A stretch of DNA of 64,000 nucleotides from a virus: positions 62,001-126,000 of the IMG/VR virus record IMGVR_UViG_3300044715_001611. One strand, written 5' to 3'. The position numbers and the translations under genes are program-made. The notes under the pieces are model-generated. The model did no database searches and was not told where the DNA came from. It saw nothing but the letters and a program-made list of their open reading frames with translations. Below, one piece after another: positions 50,563-58,863 of this stretch (positions are counted from its first letter, which is position 1; each line of letters begins with the position of its first letter).

Positions 50563-50567
50563 ATCAA

Positions 50568-51443
50568 ATGCGTGAAGTCAATTTGCAGTTCCTGAATAAT
50601 TTGGATAATCCGAAAAAGGAGAGCCCCTCTGAAATGCGCATGCCCATTTTTCGAATGCACGGTTTGACTGGAGTGTATTGCGCAATTCATCGCGAAACCG
50701 GAATGTGTTATGTGGGGAGTGCTTCAGTCAGCATTCAACGGCGGTACACGGCGCACCTGAGGCAAGCTAGGTGTGGGAGTAAAACTGCGTTTCACTCGGC
50801 AATTAGAAAATACGGAGCGTCTGCGTGCGATTTCGAGGTGCTGCGTGAGTGTAAGCCCGCTGAGGTTTTGAAGTGGGAGACTTTTTATATCAAATTTCTG
50901 AATTCGGCTTCCGTGGAAGGCTTTAATACCGTGACCGAACCAGGAACCACCTTGCTCGGGTTCAAGAAAACGGAGGTCATGCGTTCACGTATCTCGCAGG
51001 CAAACAAAGGAAATGTTTTCTCGGCGGAGAGTCGCGAGAACATGTCCAAGGCTAAAAAAGGAAGGCCTATTGCGCCAGAGGTAATGGTGCAAAGGTTAGA
51101 GTACTACAAGACACATCCGACATCCACAGAGACCAGAGCAAAGATATCCAAAGCAGTGAAAGGAAGGAAGGCTTCTCCAGAAACCATTGTTAAGATAGCG
51201 GCTGCAGCACGAGGGAGGACGTGGTCAGAAGCGGCAAGAAAGCAGATGTCCGCTACACGAACGGGTAGAAAGGCGTCCGACGAGACCCGTAATAAAATGT
51301 CCCAATCGAAAAAAGGAAAACCCAAGTCTGAGGAGACCAAACGGCGCATGGTCTTGGCGTGGCAAATACGCAAACAGAAGAAAGCCGAAATGAAGGCAGC
51401 GCAGGAATTGGCAAACGCCCCGGAAACGAGCTATACTTCCTGA
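50568..51443 (+). CDS. GIY-YIG homing endonuclease with NUMOD3 repeats, 291 aa
   Basis: The GIY-YIG core TGVYCAIHRETGMCYVGSAS is at ~34-53, followed by the conserved Arg (IQRRYTAHL) and a Glu further on (KWETFYIKF). Several NUMOD3-type repeats follow (SRENMSKAKKGRP, TRAKISKAVKGRK, TRNKMSQSKKGKP), which typically bind the target DNA. More AT-rich than its neighbours. It is free-standing, inserted between the portal gene and a small gene, with no sign of a displaced portal tail. Confidence 0.88.
   Translation: MREVNLQFLNNLDNPKKESPSEMRMPIFRMHGLTGVYCAIHRETGMCYVGSASVSIQRRYTAHLRQARCGSKTAFHSAIRKYGASACDFEVLRECKPAEVLKWETFYIKFLNSASVEGFNTVTEPGTTLLGFKKTEVMRSRISQANKGNVFSAESRENMSKAKKGRPIAPEVMVQRLEYYKTHPTSTETRAKISKAVKGRKASPETIVKIAAAARGRTWSEAARKQMSATRTGRKASDETRNKMSQSKKGKPKSEETKRRMVLAWQIRKQKKAEMKAAQELANAPETSYTS
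51408..51437 (+). promoter_or_regulatory. Sigma-70-like promoter at the end of the endonuclease gene
   Basis: TTGGCA (51408-51413), an 18-base spacer and TATACT (51432-51437). The -10 box ends 7 bases before the ATG at 51445, so transcription would begin at or very near that codon. It lies inside the 3' end of the endonuclease gene, which would uncouple the following structural genes from it. Confidence 0.5.
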
Positions 51444-51444
51444 C

Positions 51445-51666
51445 ATGCCCCATCACCGCACCGCCGATGAAATGCTGAAGTCCCTGCAGGAAAGCGGCCT
51501 CTTCACGCACCAGCGTTCCAAATCAAAGGACTTCAAAAAGCCGGAGGACGCGACACCCGTGAACACAGACAAGACCGATCCGCTGCTGCCAGTGGAATCC
51601 ATGATGCCCGAAACCATTCTACCGAAGACGATGGCCGCGCAGGGATTGATCCTCAGGCAGCCGTAG
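51445..51666 (+). CDS. Small hypothetical protein, 73 aa
   Basis: Polar, mostly unstructured, with a helical N-terminus (HRTADEMLKSLQESGLF) and a Met/Pro-rich end. It follows the promoter at 51408. In the structural block; role unknown. Confidence 0.5.
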   Translation: MPHHRTADEMLKSLQESGLFTHQRSKSKDFKKPEDATPVNTDKTDPLLPVESMMPETILPKTMAAQGLILRQP

Positions 51667-51681
51667 GATACCATCTTCCAA

Positions 51682-52719
51682 ATGTCGACGCCCGCCATCC
51701 CAACGCCACCAGTCGCCCCGCCAGCGACGTCTGATCCTCTAAATCCAGGACAGCCGCTGAAGCTGACTGCGAATGAGACAGCGGCCGTGGACCCAAAATT
51801 TCAAAGACAGCATCCTGCGCTGGCGGCCATGTGGCGGCACAAGCCCTACGACACGATGACGCGCTCCCTGCCCTACCAGGCGGGCAATTGGCTCACATCC
51901 AATTTCCAAGGCATGGCCAAGCACATCGCTCCGCTGTTTCAACAGGGTGCGGGTCGCGGGGCGTTGGCCGGCGGCGGCATGGGCTTGCTGGCTGGTTTCC
52001 TTGGCGACAAAGCCATGCAGTATTTCACCGGCAAAGATCCCGGCATGACCTGGAAGCTCGGGCTTCTCGGTGCCGGACTCGGCGGATATGCCGGGTACCA
52101 GAAGAAAGCAACTCACATGCAAAACAAATCACTCACCAAAGTGGCCGCCGCCATGGTCGCCGCACTCAATCACACGGACGCACAGCAGACCCGTATTGCG
52201 CTGCATACGGATGCCTCGCTCCATCAGAGCGCCGAGGCCGCGCAGGGGGTAATGGAGAAGGTGGCATTTCAAATCGCGGCCGATGCCTACGCCCACGCCG
52301 CGAAGATGGACACGCCAGAATTTCATCTATTCACCAAGTTTGCGGAGATGCGCCGCTGGTCGAACGATTTGCAGCCCTATTCGGACTGCGTGCTGTCCGC
52401 CCTCGGGCGCAATGCACGGTATCGTAGGGACCTGGAAGCGGAGGAGCGGGCCTATATCACGAAAGCGGCCGGTGTCGCCGAGGTCATGGCGACTCTCGCG
52501 AAAGTCCTGCCTGGCGCGACGCGGACGGGCATGCGTGGTGCTTTGCTCACCGGCGCGGCTGCCGGCACGGGCGCAGGTGCGCTCTATTGGCTGGCGAATC
52601 GTCACGTCAAAGAGGACGACAATGAAAATGAAGCGACCCGCCAGAAGGTCGATTATTACAAGAACCTCACCGCCGACATTTCCGCCCAATTGAGGAACAA
52701 GGGGCTCGTCGCGGCATAG
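51682..52719 (+). CDS. Probable virion-associated membrane-segment protein, 345 aa
   Basis: Pro-rich N-terminus, then a Gly/Ala-rich hydrophobic stretch (GALAGGGMGLLAGFLGD, LGLLGAGLGGYAGY) and another near residue 290 (GALLTGAAAGTGAGALYWLA). The middle is helical and Ala-rich. The gene at 53500 has a similar composition. Such glycine-zipper proteins in phage structural blocks are often ejected or internal virion proteins; this is inference. Confidence 0.55.
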   Translation: MSTPAIPTPPVAPPATSDPLNPGQPLKLTANETAAVDPKFQRQHPALAAMWRHKPYDTMTRSLPYQAGNWLTSNFQGMAKHIAPLFQQGAGRGALAGGGMGLLAGFLGDKAMQYFTGKDPGMTWKLGLLGAGLGGYAGYQKKATHMQNKSLTKVAAAMVAALNHTDAQQTRIALHTDASLHQSAEAAQGVMEKVAFQIAADAYAHAAKMDTPEFHLFTKFAEMRRWSNDLQPYSDCVLSALGRNARYRRDLEAEERAYITKAAGVAEVMATLAKVLPGATRTGMRGALLTGAAAGTGAGALYWLANRHVKEDDNENEATRQKVDYYKNLTADISAQLRNKGLVAA

Positions 52720-52732
52720 AAAACCAAATCAA

Positions 52733-53020
52733 ATGAGTGAACAAAACAATGCTGCGGCTAGTCTGTCTGCCGCGGTAGAGGGTATATTTGCACAAAGCAG
52801 AGAGGCAATTTTGGTAATGGTGGAGACTGCAGCGGCTGGCGGTTGCGGGGATTGCGAGGAGGAGGTGTTTGCGGAGACTGCAAATCCACCGACACCCTGC
52901 CGTGATTGCGATGCGGACTGCCTTGGAATTGTGGACAAGCTGCATTGCCTGTTGCTGGATCCCACACAGGGCTATTGCCCTTTTCTGGCGGGTGAAATGA
53001 AAGACGAGACACTCCCATGA
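52733..53020 (+). CDS. Cys-rich small protein, 95 aa
   Basis: Cysteines at GGCGDCEEE, PCRDCDADC, LHC and YCPF suggest a metal-binding module. Consensus start atcaaATGAGT. Its stop overlaps the next start (ATGA). No family recognised. Confidence 0.55.
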   Translation: MSEQNNAAASLSAAVEGIFAQSREAILVMVETAAAGGCGDCEEEVFAETANPPTPCRDCDADCLGIVDKLHCLLLDPTQGYCPFLAGEMKDETLP

Positions 53021-53451
53021 TCGGCGACTCCGGACAATCATTCGCACTCCCCAAACCTTCCGAGGAAAAGACCCCCGAGGAGAAACAGGAGCATCGAAAG
53101 CAGGTCACCGAGGAGGTGGCGAAGATCCTCGGCAAAGGCAAATGGGGGCCGGAGCCTGCGCACTCAAATCAATGCGTGGCGTTTCCGCAGACGGTCAAGG
53201 ATGACGCCCTGCAATTCGAATTGTTTGAGACGACGACCGCGGAAGGCAAGGAAGCCCTGAACAAATTTCTGAGGCAGGCCCAGGAACCCACTCCCGGCGC
53301 TCCGTATTTGAGGATTAAAAAAGAGCACACCTATTTCTCAGACCACCACGCCAGGGTGTTCGTGGAAGTGTGGTACTATCGCCACATCTTCATGCAATTG
53401 GCGAACGAGGATCTGAAAGTGTTGGCGGCTACGGCTACGGCCACGCCGTAG
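53017..53451 (+). CDS. Hypothetical protein, 144 aa
   Basis: Polar N-terminal half with HRKQVTEEVAKILGKGKWG, then a strand-rich C-terminal part (HARVFVEVWYYRHIFMQL). No recognised family. ATGA-coupled to the Cys-rich protein. Confidence 0.5.
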   Translation: MIGDSGQSFALPKPSEEKTPEEKQEHRKQVTEEVAKILGKGKWGPEPAHSNQCVAFPQTVKDDALQFELFETTTAEGKEALNKFLRQAQEPTPGAPYLRIKKEHTYFSDHHARVFVEVWYYRHIFMQLANEDLKVLAATATATP

Positions 53452-53499
53452 AGTTTTTGGCTGCAAGAGGCACGGCGTCCGTGTAAGCTGCTGGACACT

Positions 53500-54627
53500 A
53501 TGACTGATGTCGACAAGGCCCTAATCACAAACTACCTCCTTGGCGGAGCCGCCCTCGGCGCTGGCGCTGCCGGCGTCACTGCGCTCCTCAATAATATCAG
53601 GGAGGTCCACCGCGAGGCGACGGGCGCCAATCCGCTGCAGAAGGACACCCTGAAGCTGACGCTGAAGCGTCCGAAGGGCACACAGATGAAAATGGCAAGG
53701 GAGGGCAATGGTGAGCAGTCATCCTCCTTCTTGCGCGGTCCCTTCGCCATCACAGGCGGGCTGGTCACTGCCCTCGGCTCCTACGCTGCAGGTCGCGCGC
53801 TCCACCAGTATTTCAAACGCAAGGCGCTCGCCAAGGAATTAGAACAGGCCCAGAGCAGCTACCTCACCACGCTCGACCCTAATCAACCAGAGACGGAACA
53901 AAAGAAGCTGGCTTCCGGGGAAGGCAAAGGTATGGGTTGGGATGAGGCCCTGACCAGCATACCGCTGACCGGAGCACTGCTCACGGCACTGGCGGCGGCC
54001 GCGGTCTCCAATGCGGCGCTGCGCAAAACCTTCCCGGACGTGAAGCCTGGCACCCGCCTGGGCCCCAAACGTGTCGTATTGGACTACGAGGACGATGACC
54101 AACCGCCAATGACCATCCCGCTGGAAAAGGCTGCGACTGCATTCCTACTGGATACGGTGGCAGATGCAGGAATCGCCGATTCGCCTACGCGGGATTTAAT
54201 CGCCGCGGTCGCCAAGGGGCGGCTCGAAGAGCTGCGCAAAGTGGCCAGCGAGCAGGGCATCGAGATGGTGATGGATGTGGTGCATGGTGCCTCGCGCACT
54301 CCCGCTTCTATCTTGCGCACCAAGCTGGCCTCGCGGCTGCTGGCAGACGATGGGTTGGTCGGACCAATGGCCCTGTTCCTGGCGGCGGCTGAATTGACGG
54401 ACGCCGCGCCGATGCACACCAAGCTGGCGGCCTTCATGGAGCCCGAGCTGGAGCAGGCAATGGTGAAGCACGCGGCCTATTGCCAGCATGCCTATTACAG
54501 CGAGACGCTGCTGCCCCTGCTGGAGACCTGCGGTCCCAGCGAGGAGACCAAGGCAACATTTCCCAAATCGGCCGCGATGAGGACGTTGGACTTGCTTCCG
54601 ATGAGTCTGATTCCCGGTCTCAATTAA
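53500..54627 (+). CDS. Probable virion-associated membrane-segment protein, 375 aa
   Basis: The N-terminus contains a hydrophobic Gly/Ala segment LLGGAALGAGAAGVTALL. Others lie near residue 90 (ITGGLVTALGSYAAG) and residue 155 (LTGALLTALAAAAVSNAAL). The C-terminal half is helical. Similar in style to the 345-residue product at 51682, so the two may form or line a virion or membrane channel. A TAAGCT box ends 10 bases before the ATG. Confidence 0.55.
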   Translation: MTDVDKALITNYLLGGAALGAGAAGVTALLNNIREVHREATGANPLQKDTLKLTLKRPKGTQMKMAREGNGEQSSSFLRGPFAITGGLVTALGSYAAGRALHQYFKRKALAKELEQAQSSYLTTLDPNQPETEQKKLASGEGKGMGWDEALTSIPLTGALLTALAAAAVSNAALRKTFPDVKPGTRLGPKRVVLDYEDDDQPPMTIPLEKAATAFLLDTVADAGIADSPTRDLIAAVAKGRLEELRKVASEQGIEMVMDVVHGASRTPASILRTKLASRLLADDGLVGPMALFLAAAELTDAAPMHTKLAAFMEPELEQAMVKHAAYCQHAYYSETLLPLLETCGPSEETKATFPKSAAMRTLDLLPMSLIPGLN

Positions 54628-54655
54628 ACCAGCGCCAATAGGCGCATCGAAACAA

Positions 54656-54940
54656 ATGAGTGAGACAAAAAATGCGACTTCACGCACCGACGGAGATTTG
54701 TGCATATCCGTCACGCGGATGGGCTCCCGATGGATTGGGACGCTCACGGTGAAGGGCAAGATAATGGACAGCACAGCGTGCGCATTAAAGCGGGATATCG
54801 GCTGGATGTGTCGCGAGATGCTGCGTTGGTACGACAAGCTCGGAGGAACCTCCAAGTGGGCCAAGTCCGCACGCCGCAGACAGACGTCCGGTCCATCTGG
54901 TAAAATCTGGTATCGAAAAGACCTGACGAATACGGTGTGA
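54656..54940 (+). CDS. Small basic hypothetical protein, 94 aa
   Basis: Consensus start acaaATGAGT. A strand-rich start (LCISVTRMGSRWIGTLTVKG) followed by a basic helical C-terminus. Short phage proteins of this kind are familiar to me but have no function assigned. Confidence 0.55.
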   Translation: MSETKNATSRTDGDLCISVTRMGSRWIGTLTVKGKIMDSTACALKRDIGWMCREMLRWYDKLGGTSKWAKSARRRQTSGPSGKIWYRKDLTNTV

Positions 54941-54941
54941 T

Positions 54942-55397
54942 ATGCGCCTTTCGGATCTCCCCAAAGAATTGCAGGCCAAAGTCAGGGAGCAATACCCGGC
55001 GAGGCCTGCCTCAGGAAAAGGCCCAAGGACTCCTGCGCAGGAATTGAAGCTGCTCAAGATTCGCACCCAACGGGAGAAATTCACGGGGAGCTTCGAGAAG
55101 CTGTGGCGGCAATGCGGTGGGCCTGTGCTGGAGACGGAGCATTTATTTCACGAGACCAGGAAATGGCGCATGGACTATGTCCACAGGGAGACGAAGACGG
55201 CCATTGAGCTTGATGGTGGCGTATTCGTGCAGGGCAGGCATAGCCGGGCGAAGGGAATTCAGGATGCCTGCGACAAGAAAAACAGCGCCATTCAAATGGG
55301 CTGGGATGTCTTCGTGCTTTGCACAGGCATCATCACGGAGGATCGAGTGCGGGCTATCGTTGAATTCGTGAAGCAGAAAATGAAGAACAATGAGTGA
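54942..55397 (+). CDS. PD-(D/E)XK nuclease (DUF559/Vsr-like), 151 aa
   Basis: Nuclease core: WRMDYVH (Asp), then TAIELDGGVFVQGRHSR (the E-x-D part with Gly-Gly and the following His/Arg) and a helix-strand GWDVFVLC. This fits the DUF559/Vsr-like group of PD-(D/E)XK enzymes, which make single- or double-strand cuts. Here it could be a recombination or repair nuclease or a free-standing homing-type enzyme. The N-terminal ~45 residues are a basic helical extension. Confidence 0.75.
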   Translation: MRLSDLPKELQAKVREQYPARPASGKGPRTPAQELKLLKIRTQREKFTGSFEKLWRQCGGPVLETEHLFHETRKWRMDYVHRETKTAIELDGGVFVQGRHSRAKGIQDACDKKNSAIQMGWDVFVLCTGIITEDRVRAIVEFVKQKMKNNE

Positions 55398-55719
55398 AAA
55401 ACAAATCAGAACAATTCGGGCGTTTGAATCGCGGATAGAGAGCGCCCATCCGCTGCAGGAGTTAATGAAATGGCTGACGGAGAGAGCGGAGGAAAACATT
55501 CCGCATGAGTTTCTGGGCACGGCGAAAGTTAATCTTGACGACAGGGGATACGATGGGGACACGGACCTTTGGTGCTCCATTTTCTACGACCGACCAGAGA
55601 CGAACCAGGAGCAAACAAAACGCCTAAAGGCAGAGAAGGCACGCGCTGCGTTTGATGAACACTCGCAACGCCAAACATACGAAAAACTGAAACGCAAATT
55701 CGAACCACAAACCAAATGA
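55390..55719 (+). CDS. Hypothetical protein, 109 aa
   Basis: Start acaATGAGT, overlapping the nuclease gene by 8 bases. Helical N-terminal half, strands around TDLWCSIFYDRP, and a charged coiled-coil-like C-terminus (RLKAEKARAAF). No family recognised. Confidence 0.5.
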   Translation: MSEKQIRTIRAFESRIESAHPLQELMKWLTERAEENIPHEFLGTAKVNLDDRGYDGDTDLWCSIFYDRPETNQEQTKRLKAEKARAAFDEHSQRQTYEKLKRKFEPQTK

Positions 55720-56273
55720 TCGAAATCAATCAAATCAAAGAAGCACTCGCAAAGGCAATTGCCACCAAAGGCATCCTGCGTGTGCACAATTACACCTCGT
55801 CCACCACGGGTGAGGTCACGGAATTGCTGGAAGCCCGGTATCACGGCCCAGGGCTATATCATGTCATGGCGCGGGAAACCCTGGAAATGTTGAAGACAGG
55901 GGAGGACTATATTACGATTCGCCCAATGAGCATCAGCGTGGAGGACTGGGAGAAGGCATTCACCGAGCAGCGGGCATCCTGGGAGAAATCACTGGAACCC
56001 AACGCAACCCCCACAGCAAGTCGGGAGAAAAGCTACGACCGAGATCCGACTGGCTTCCTGGTCAACAAGGTGAGACCAGAGACCATCGGCATTGAGGATT
56101 TGCGTCTGCTGTCCGCCGTCCCAAAGATGCCGGACACCAATTACAAAAACGGAGTCACGGAAGCCAAGGCCATCATGCGCTGGCGGTCGCCGCTGTCGCG
56201 CTACATTGGCATCCTCACCCTCACGCCCGAGAAGGCTGCTGGTATTGAGGTGGTGGAGGACGCCCATGAATAG
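55716..56273 (+). CDS. Hypothetical protein, 185 aa
   Basis: Start accaaATGATC, ATGA overlap. Contains ILRVHNYTSSTTGEVTELLEARYHG, a mixed alpha/beta segment, then a polar linker and a strand-rich C-terminus. No family recognised. Confidence 0.5.
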   Translation: MIEINQIKEALAKAIATKGILRVHNYTSSTTGEVTELLEARYHGPGLYHVMARETLEMLKTGEDYITIRPMSISVEDWEKAFTEQRASWEKSLEPNATPTASREKSYDRDPTGFLVNKVRPETIGIEDLRLLSAVPKMPDTNYKNGVTEAKAIMRWRSPLSRYIGILTLTPEKAAGIEVVEDAHE

Positions 56274-56508
56274 CTGGGAGAACTCACACACGCGGCGCAG
56301 CCTGCGGAGGTTGGTGTTTCTGATCGGAATCGGACCGATAGCAGTTTTTGCCTTTCTTTGGGCGGTTTGCTGCATGCTGATTGGCGGGGTGTGGATGCTG
56401 CTATCTTGGTGTCTCGGTGCCGCGGAAGTTTCCGACGCTGTGGTTGAATCCGGTGCCGATATCTCCGGGAGGTTGCTTGAGTGGTGGAGTGGCTGGCTGA
56501 AACCATGA
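56266..56508 (+). CDS. Small membrane protein, 80 aa
   Basis: Basic N-terminus (HTRRSLRRL), then one long or two short transmembrane helices (VFLIGIGPIAVFAFLW, CCMLIGGVWMLL), and a polar C-terminus. The positive-inside pattern suggests a cytoplasmic N-terminus. Overlaps both neighbours. Possible lysis or membrane-remodelling role, not shown. Confidence 0.6.
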   Translation: MNSWENSHTRRSLRRLVFLIGIGPIAVFAFLWAVCCMLIGGVWMLLSWCLGAAEVSDAVVESGADISGRLLEWWSGWLKP

Positions 56509-57005
56509 CACACAAATCGCTCCGCGGCTTTCTGGTGGAAGCAGTCCCGGCGCGGCAGGTGAGTGAGCAGCAGGCAGTGCGTCCGGGGCAGTTCCTTTAC
56601 GATCTGTCTGCGTGGAGTGATTACGCAGGCGAAGGAGCCGCGAACTTATTCCTACCCACGGCCCCGAAAGCGGATGTGCTGTTCCTGTATCGTCCGGAAG
56701 GTAAGCATCTGTTCTGGGCCTTGGTGCGCCGGCTGCATCTGCTGGATTACGAATATCTGGGACCAACAAGCTGCGGGCTGTTGATGATGCCTGGACACTA
56801 CTGGCCGCTGGCGATCGTGCACGACTTGGTGGCGGCCGAGGACATGTATAGGCAGACGTATCGTGAGCCGTTCAAGAAACCGCAGAAGCAGAAGGATGCA
56901 GAGGCGTGTGAGACGTTCCGGAGGAATCTGCTCGGAGCGGACTGGGGATCCCGGACTCCGCTTTTCACGATCCCCATAGCGGCTGGAAATTCGACGGAGC
57001 AGTAG
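56505..57005 (+). CDS. Hypothetical protein, 166 aa
   Basis: Start accATGACA overlapping the membrane-protein stop. Aromatic-rich alpha/beta protein (KHLFWALVRRLHLLDYEYLG). No recognised motif. It ends just before a 258-base regulatory gap, so it is the last gene of its transcript. Confidence 0.5.
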   Translation: MTHKSLRGFLVEAVPARQVSEQQAVRPGQFLYDLSAWSDYAGEGAANLFLPTAPKADVLFLYRPEGKHLFWALVRRLHLLDYEYLGPTSCGLLMMPGHYWPLAIVHDLVAAEDMYRQTYREPFKKPQKQKDAEACETFRRNLLGADWGSRTPLFTIPIAAGNSTEQ

Positions 57006-57263
57006 CTGTAAAAATTAAGTCTTTCGCCAACAACGACTTACGGCAAAAATTGTGACATTAGACCCTCCCGATTGTGACACTTGCGAGGATTGTGACATTA
57101 CGCATTTCAAACTCACATTAAGGAATACTGTGTAAACAGTTCTGGGATAGTCACTTAATTTTTTCTAGTAATTACAAGTGCGCACCAAGAAAAAATTAGG
57201 ATTTGCGCGTTGACAGGTTTGGTGGGGGTGTTATTTACCTTGGAACTAACCCACCAACCACCA
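57006..57263. promoter_or_regulatory. AT-rich regulatory gap with three TTGTGACA repeats
   Basis: ATTGTGACATTA or a close variant occurs at 57049, 57071 and 57089 (starts 22 and 18 bases apart). An interrupted palindrome ACTGT-4-ACAGT follows at about 57128. A consensus -35 hexamer TTGACA lies at 57210-57215, with a weak TATTTA about 16 bases later. The block is markedly more AT-rich than its surroundings and holds no gene. It looks like an operator/promoter region for the 57264 gene group. Confidence 0.6.
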
Positions 57264-58016
57264 ATGATACCCTGGTCCTTCCTCTCACGCGTTTCCTTAA
57301 CCGCCAAACGCCAATGCCGCTGCAAAGTCCGGCTCATGTTCCAGCCGCCCGAGGAGGCCAGCGATCCCAGTGTGCTCGGTGTGTATTTCCATGAAGGCGA
57401 CTACGTGACGCTGATGATGAACCAGGATCACCGGGACACCCTGCGGCTCAGTCTGGAGGATGTCGTGAATGTCCCGGCGATGACGCTGCAGATTACGGAG
57501 ATGCGGACCGGGACGATGCAGCGGTTGACGATGTGGCGAAATGCAGAGAACAAACTCAGCGCCACCATCAACAACGCCGGGGTCAGTTGTCGGTTGTCTG
57601 AGTTCGCGAGTTGCAAGCAGCGCGCGTGTCGGACGAGTGAGGTGACCGCGGCCACGGGAGGAGTGCCGCAATACCTGTGTGTGGTATCAGCCAGGGACGG
57701 GGTAGCGAGACGCAGGCACGCCTACTACACCACGTCCTGCCTCCCATCACCCGAGACCGAATGGGCGATGCAACACTTCGCAGCAGTGTTTCCGGAGGCA
57801 GCGGGGATGGAGAAGTGGATGGAGTTCCACGCGGCGGCAGACATCGGTGAGTTCGTGAGGGAGGCGAAGTCGGTAAAATGGTGGGTGTATTTGGCGGGGG
57901 AGCCAAAGCTGGTGGAATCAAATGAGGCAACTCGCCTCTTTAACGAAAAACAAATTACGCACGTTTGTCCCAATGGCAGCGAGAGCTGGCAGACGCGGGA
58001 GCAGGCGGTGCTTTGA
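57264..58016 (+). CDS. Hypothetical protein with C-terminal GYF-like module, 250 aa
   Basis: Start ccaATGATACC at 57264. The N-terminal ~195 residues are a mixed domain with several cysteines (RQCRCKVRL, CKQRACRTSE). The last ~50 residues (WWVYLAGEP, then HVCPNGSESWQTREQ) match the two modules in the 29038 product, with the same C..G...WQT..Q pattern. This may be a binding partner or regulator using the same adaptor fold. First gene after the regulatory gap. Confidence 0.55.
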   Translation: MIPWSFLSRVSLTAKRQCRCKVRLMFQPPEEASDPSVLGVYFHEGDYVTLMMNQDHRDTLRLSLEDVVNVPAMTLQITEMRTGTMQRLTMWRNAENKLSATINNAGVSCRLSEFASCKQRACRTSEVTAATGGVPQYLCVVSARDGVARRRHAYYTTSCLPSPETEWAMQHFAAVFPEAAGMEKWMEFHAAADIGEFVREAKSVKWWVYLAGEPKLVESNEATRLFNEKQITHVCPNGSESWQTREQAVL

Positions 58017-58023
58017 AAAACAA

Positions 58024-58176
58024 ATGAAATATTTACTGTGTTTTGTGTGGGTGTGGGGATGGATTGCGGGAATGGTGATCGCGAATGGCTTCTGGTCCAC
58101 GGGGTTCGCCTTTTGGACCGGCGGGCTGTGGTCATGGTACCTGGTGTTGGAGAAGCTGATTCATAAATTCCTGTGA
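58024..58176 (+). CDS. Small membrane protein, 50 aa
   Basis: ATG 58024 (acaaATGAAA). Nearly all hydrophobic and Trp-rich (LLCFVWVWGWIAGMVIA, WTGGLWSWYLVL), probably two membrane helices with a short turn. Too short to assign; phage lysis or membrane-modifying peptides look similar. Confidence 0.55.
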   Translation: MKYLLCFVWVWGWIAGMVIANGFWSTGFAFWTGGLWSWYLVLEKLIHKFL

Positions 58177-58376
58177 GCCTGAAATCCATAACGGAATACG
58201 AGGCAGAGAAAAATCGCCTCCACCAAAATCAAGGCAGCCACTATACGGGAATCGAATGCCCGGCATGCGGCAGGGAATTACAGGACGCTGAACCTGGCGT
58301 CATTCTGATGAGCAACCCGCCTAAGAAAGCAGTTCAATGCTTTGGGTGCGGATTACAGACGATCGTCACGGCATGA
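58173..58376 (+). CDS. Zinc-ribbon small protein, 67 aa
   Basis: GTG start overlapping the previous stop (GTGA). Contains IECPACGREL and VQCFGCGLQT, a classic four-cysteine zinc ribbon. The C-terminus overlaps the next ATG. Small phage zinc proteins of this design are common; function unknown. Confidence 0.6.
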   Translation: MSLKSITEYEAEKNRLHQNQGSHYTGIECPACGRELQDAEPGVILMSNPPKKAVQCFGCGLQTIVTA

Positions 58377-58756
58377 TCCTTCAAATCGCAGGCAAGGACC
58401 ACGCAGGGCGTCGTCTCAATGCTCGGTATAAAGGATGGCTGCTCCACGATCCCGGAGAGCAGGCATGGGCAATTCACCATTTCACGGAGACGCTTGGCGC
58501 AAAGGGTTCCGTAGGTATTTGCACCTTCTCGGGAGTGGGGGACGATCGGCCGACCAGCAAGGAGGCCAACACGTTTGCCATCCCGGCGGCTGAATGCAGG
58601 GCGAGGGTGTGGGTTCAGGAGTCCGGCAAGGAAGCCGAGGAGGTCTCGATGCAAATGGCAGCGCAGAAGATCAACGCGGGTGCCGTGAAATTCGTGTATC
58701 CAGTCGCGCACGGAAAACGGTGGATTCCGAAGGAAGAACTGAGCGCTCTCAATTGA
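58373..58756 (+). CDS. Hypothetical protein, 127 aa
   Basis: ATG 58373, ATGA overlap. A strand-rich N-terminal part (ILQIAGKDHAGRRLNARYKGW) and an alpha/beta C-terminus. No recognised family. Confidence 0.5.
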   Translation: MILQIAGKDHAGRRLNARYKGWLLHDPGEQAWAIHHFTETLGAKGSVGICTFSGVGDDRPTSKEANTFAIPAAECRARVWVQESGKEAEEVSMQMAAQKINAGAVKFVYPVAHGKRWIPKEELSALN

Positions 58757-58808
58757 GCGGCAAATAATTTCCTTGTCTCGATTCCGAATTGAGGCAATGA
58801 ATCGAATG

Positions 58809-58828
58809 TGCGCAATTTCTGCGCAATT
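58809..58828. repeat. Direct repeat TGCGCAATT x2 upstream of the H1-like gene
   Basis: TGCGCAATT at 58809-58817 and 58820-58828, spaced by one helical turn (11 bases), within the 107-base gap before the gene at 58864. A possible protein-binding site. The gap also carries an out-of-place GAGTAACAAAC motif resembling the local start context. Confidence 0.45.
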
Positions 58829-58863
58829 CAAATCAAACAACAACCAAACTGAGTAACAAACAA

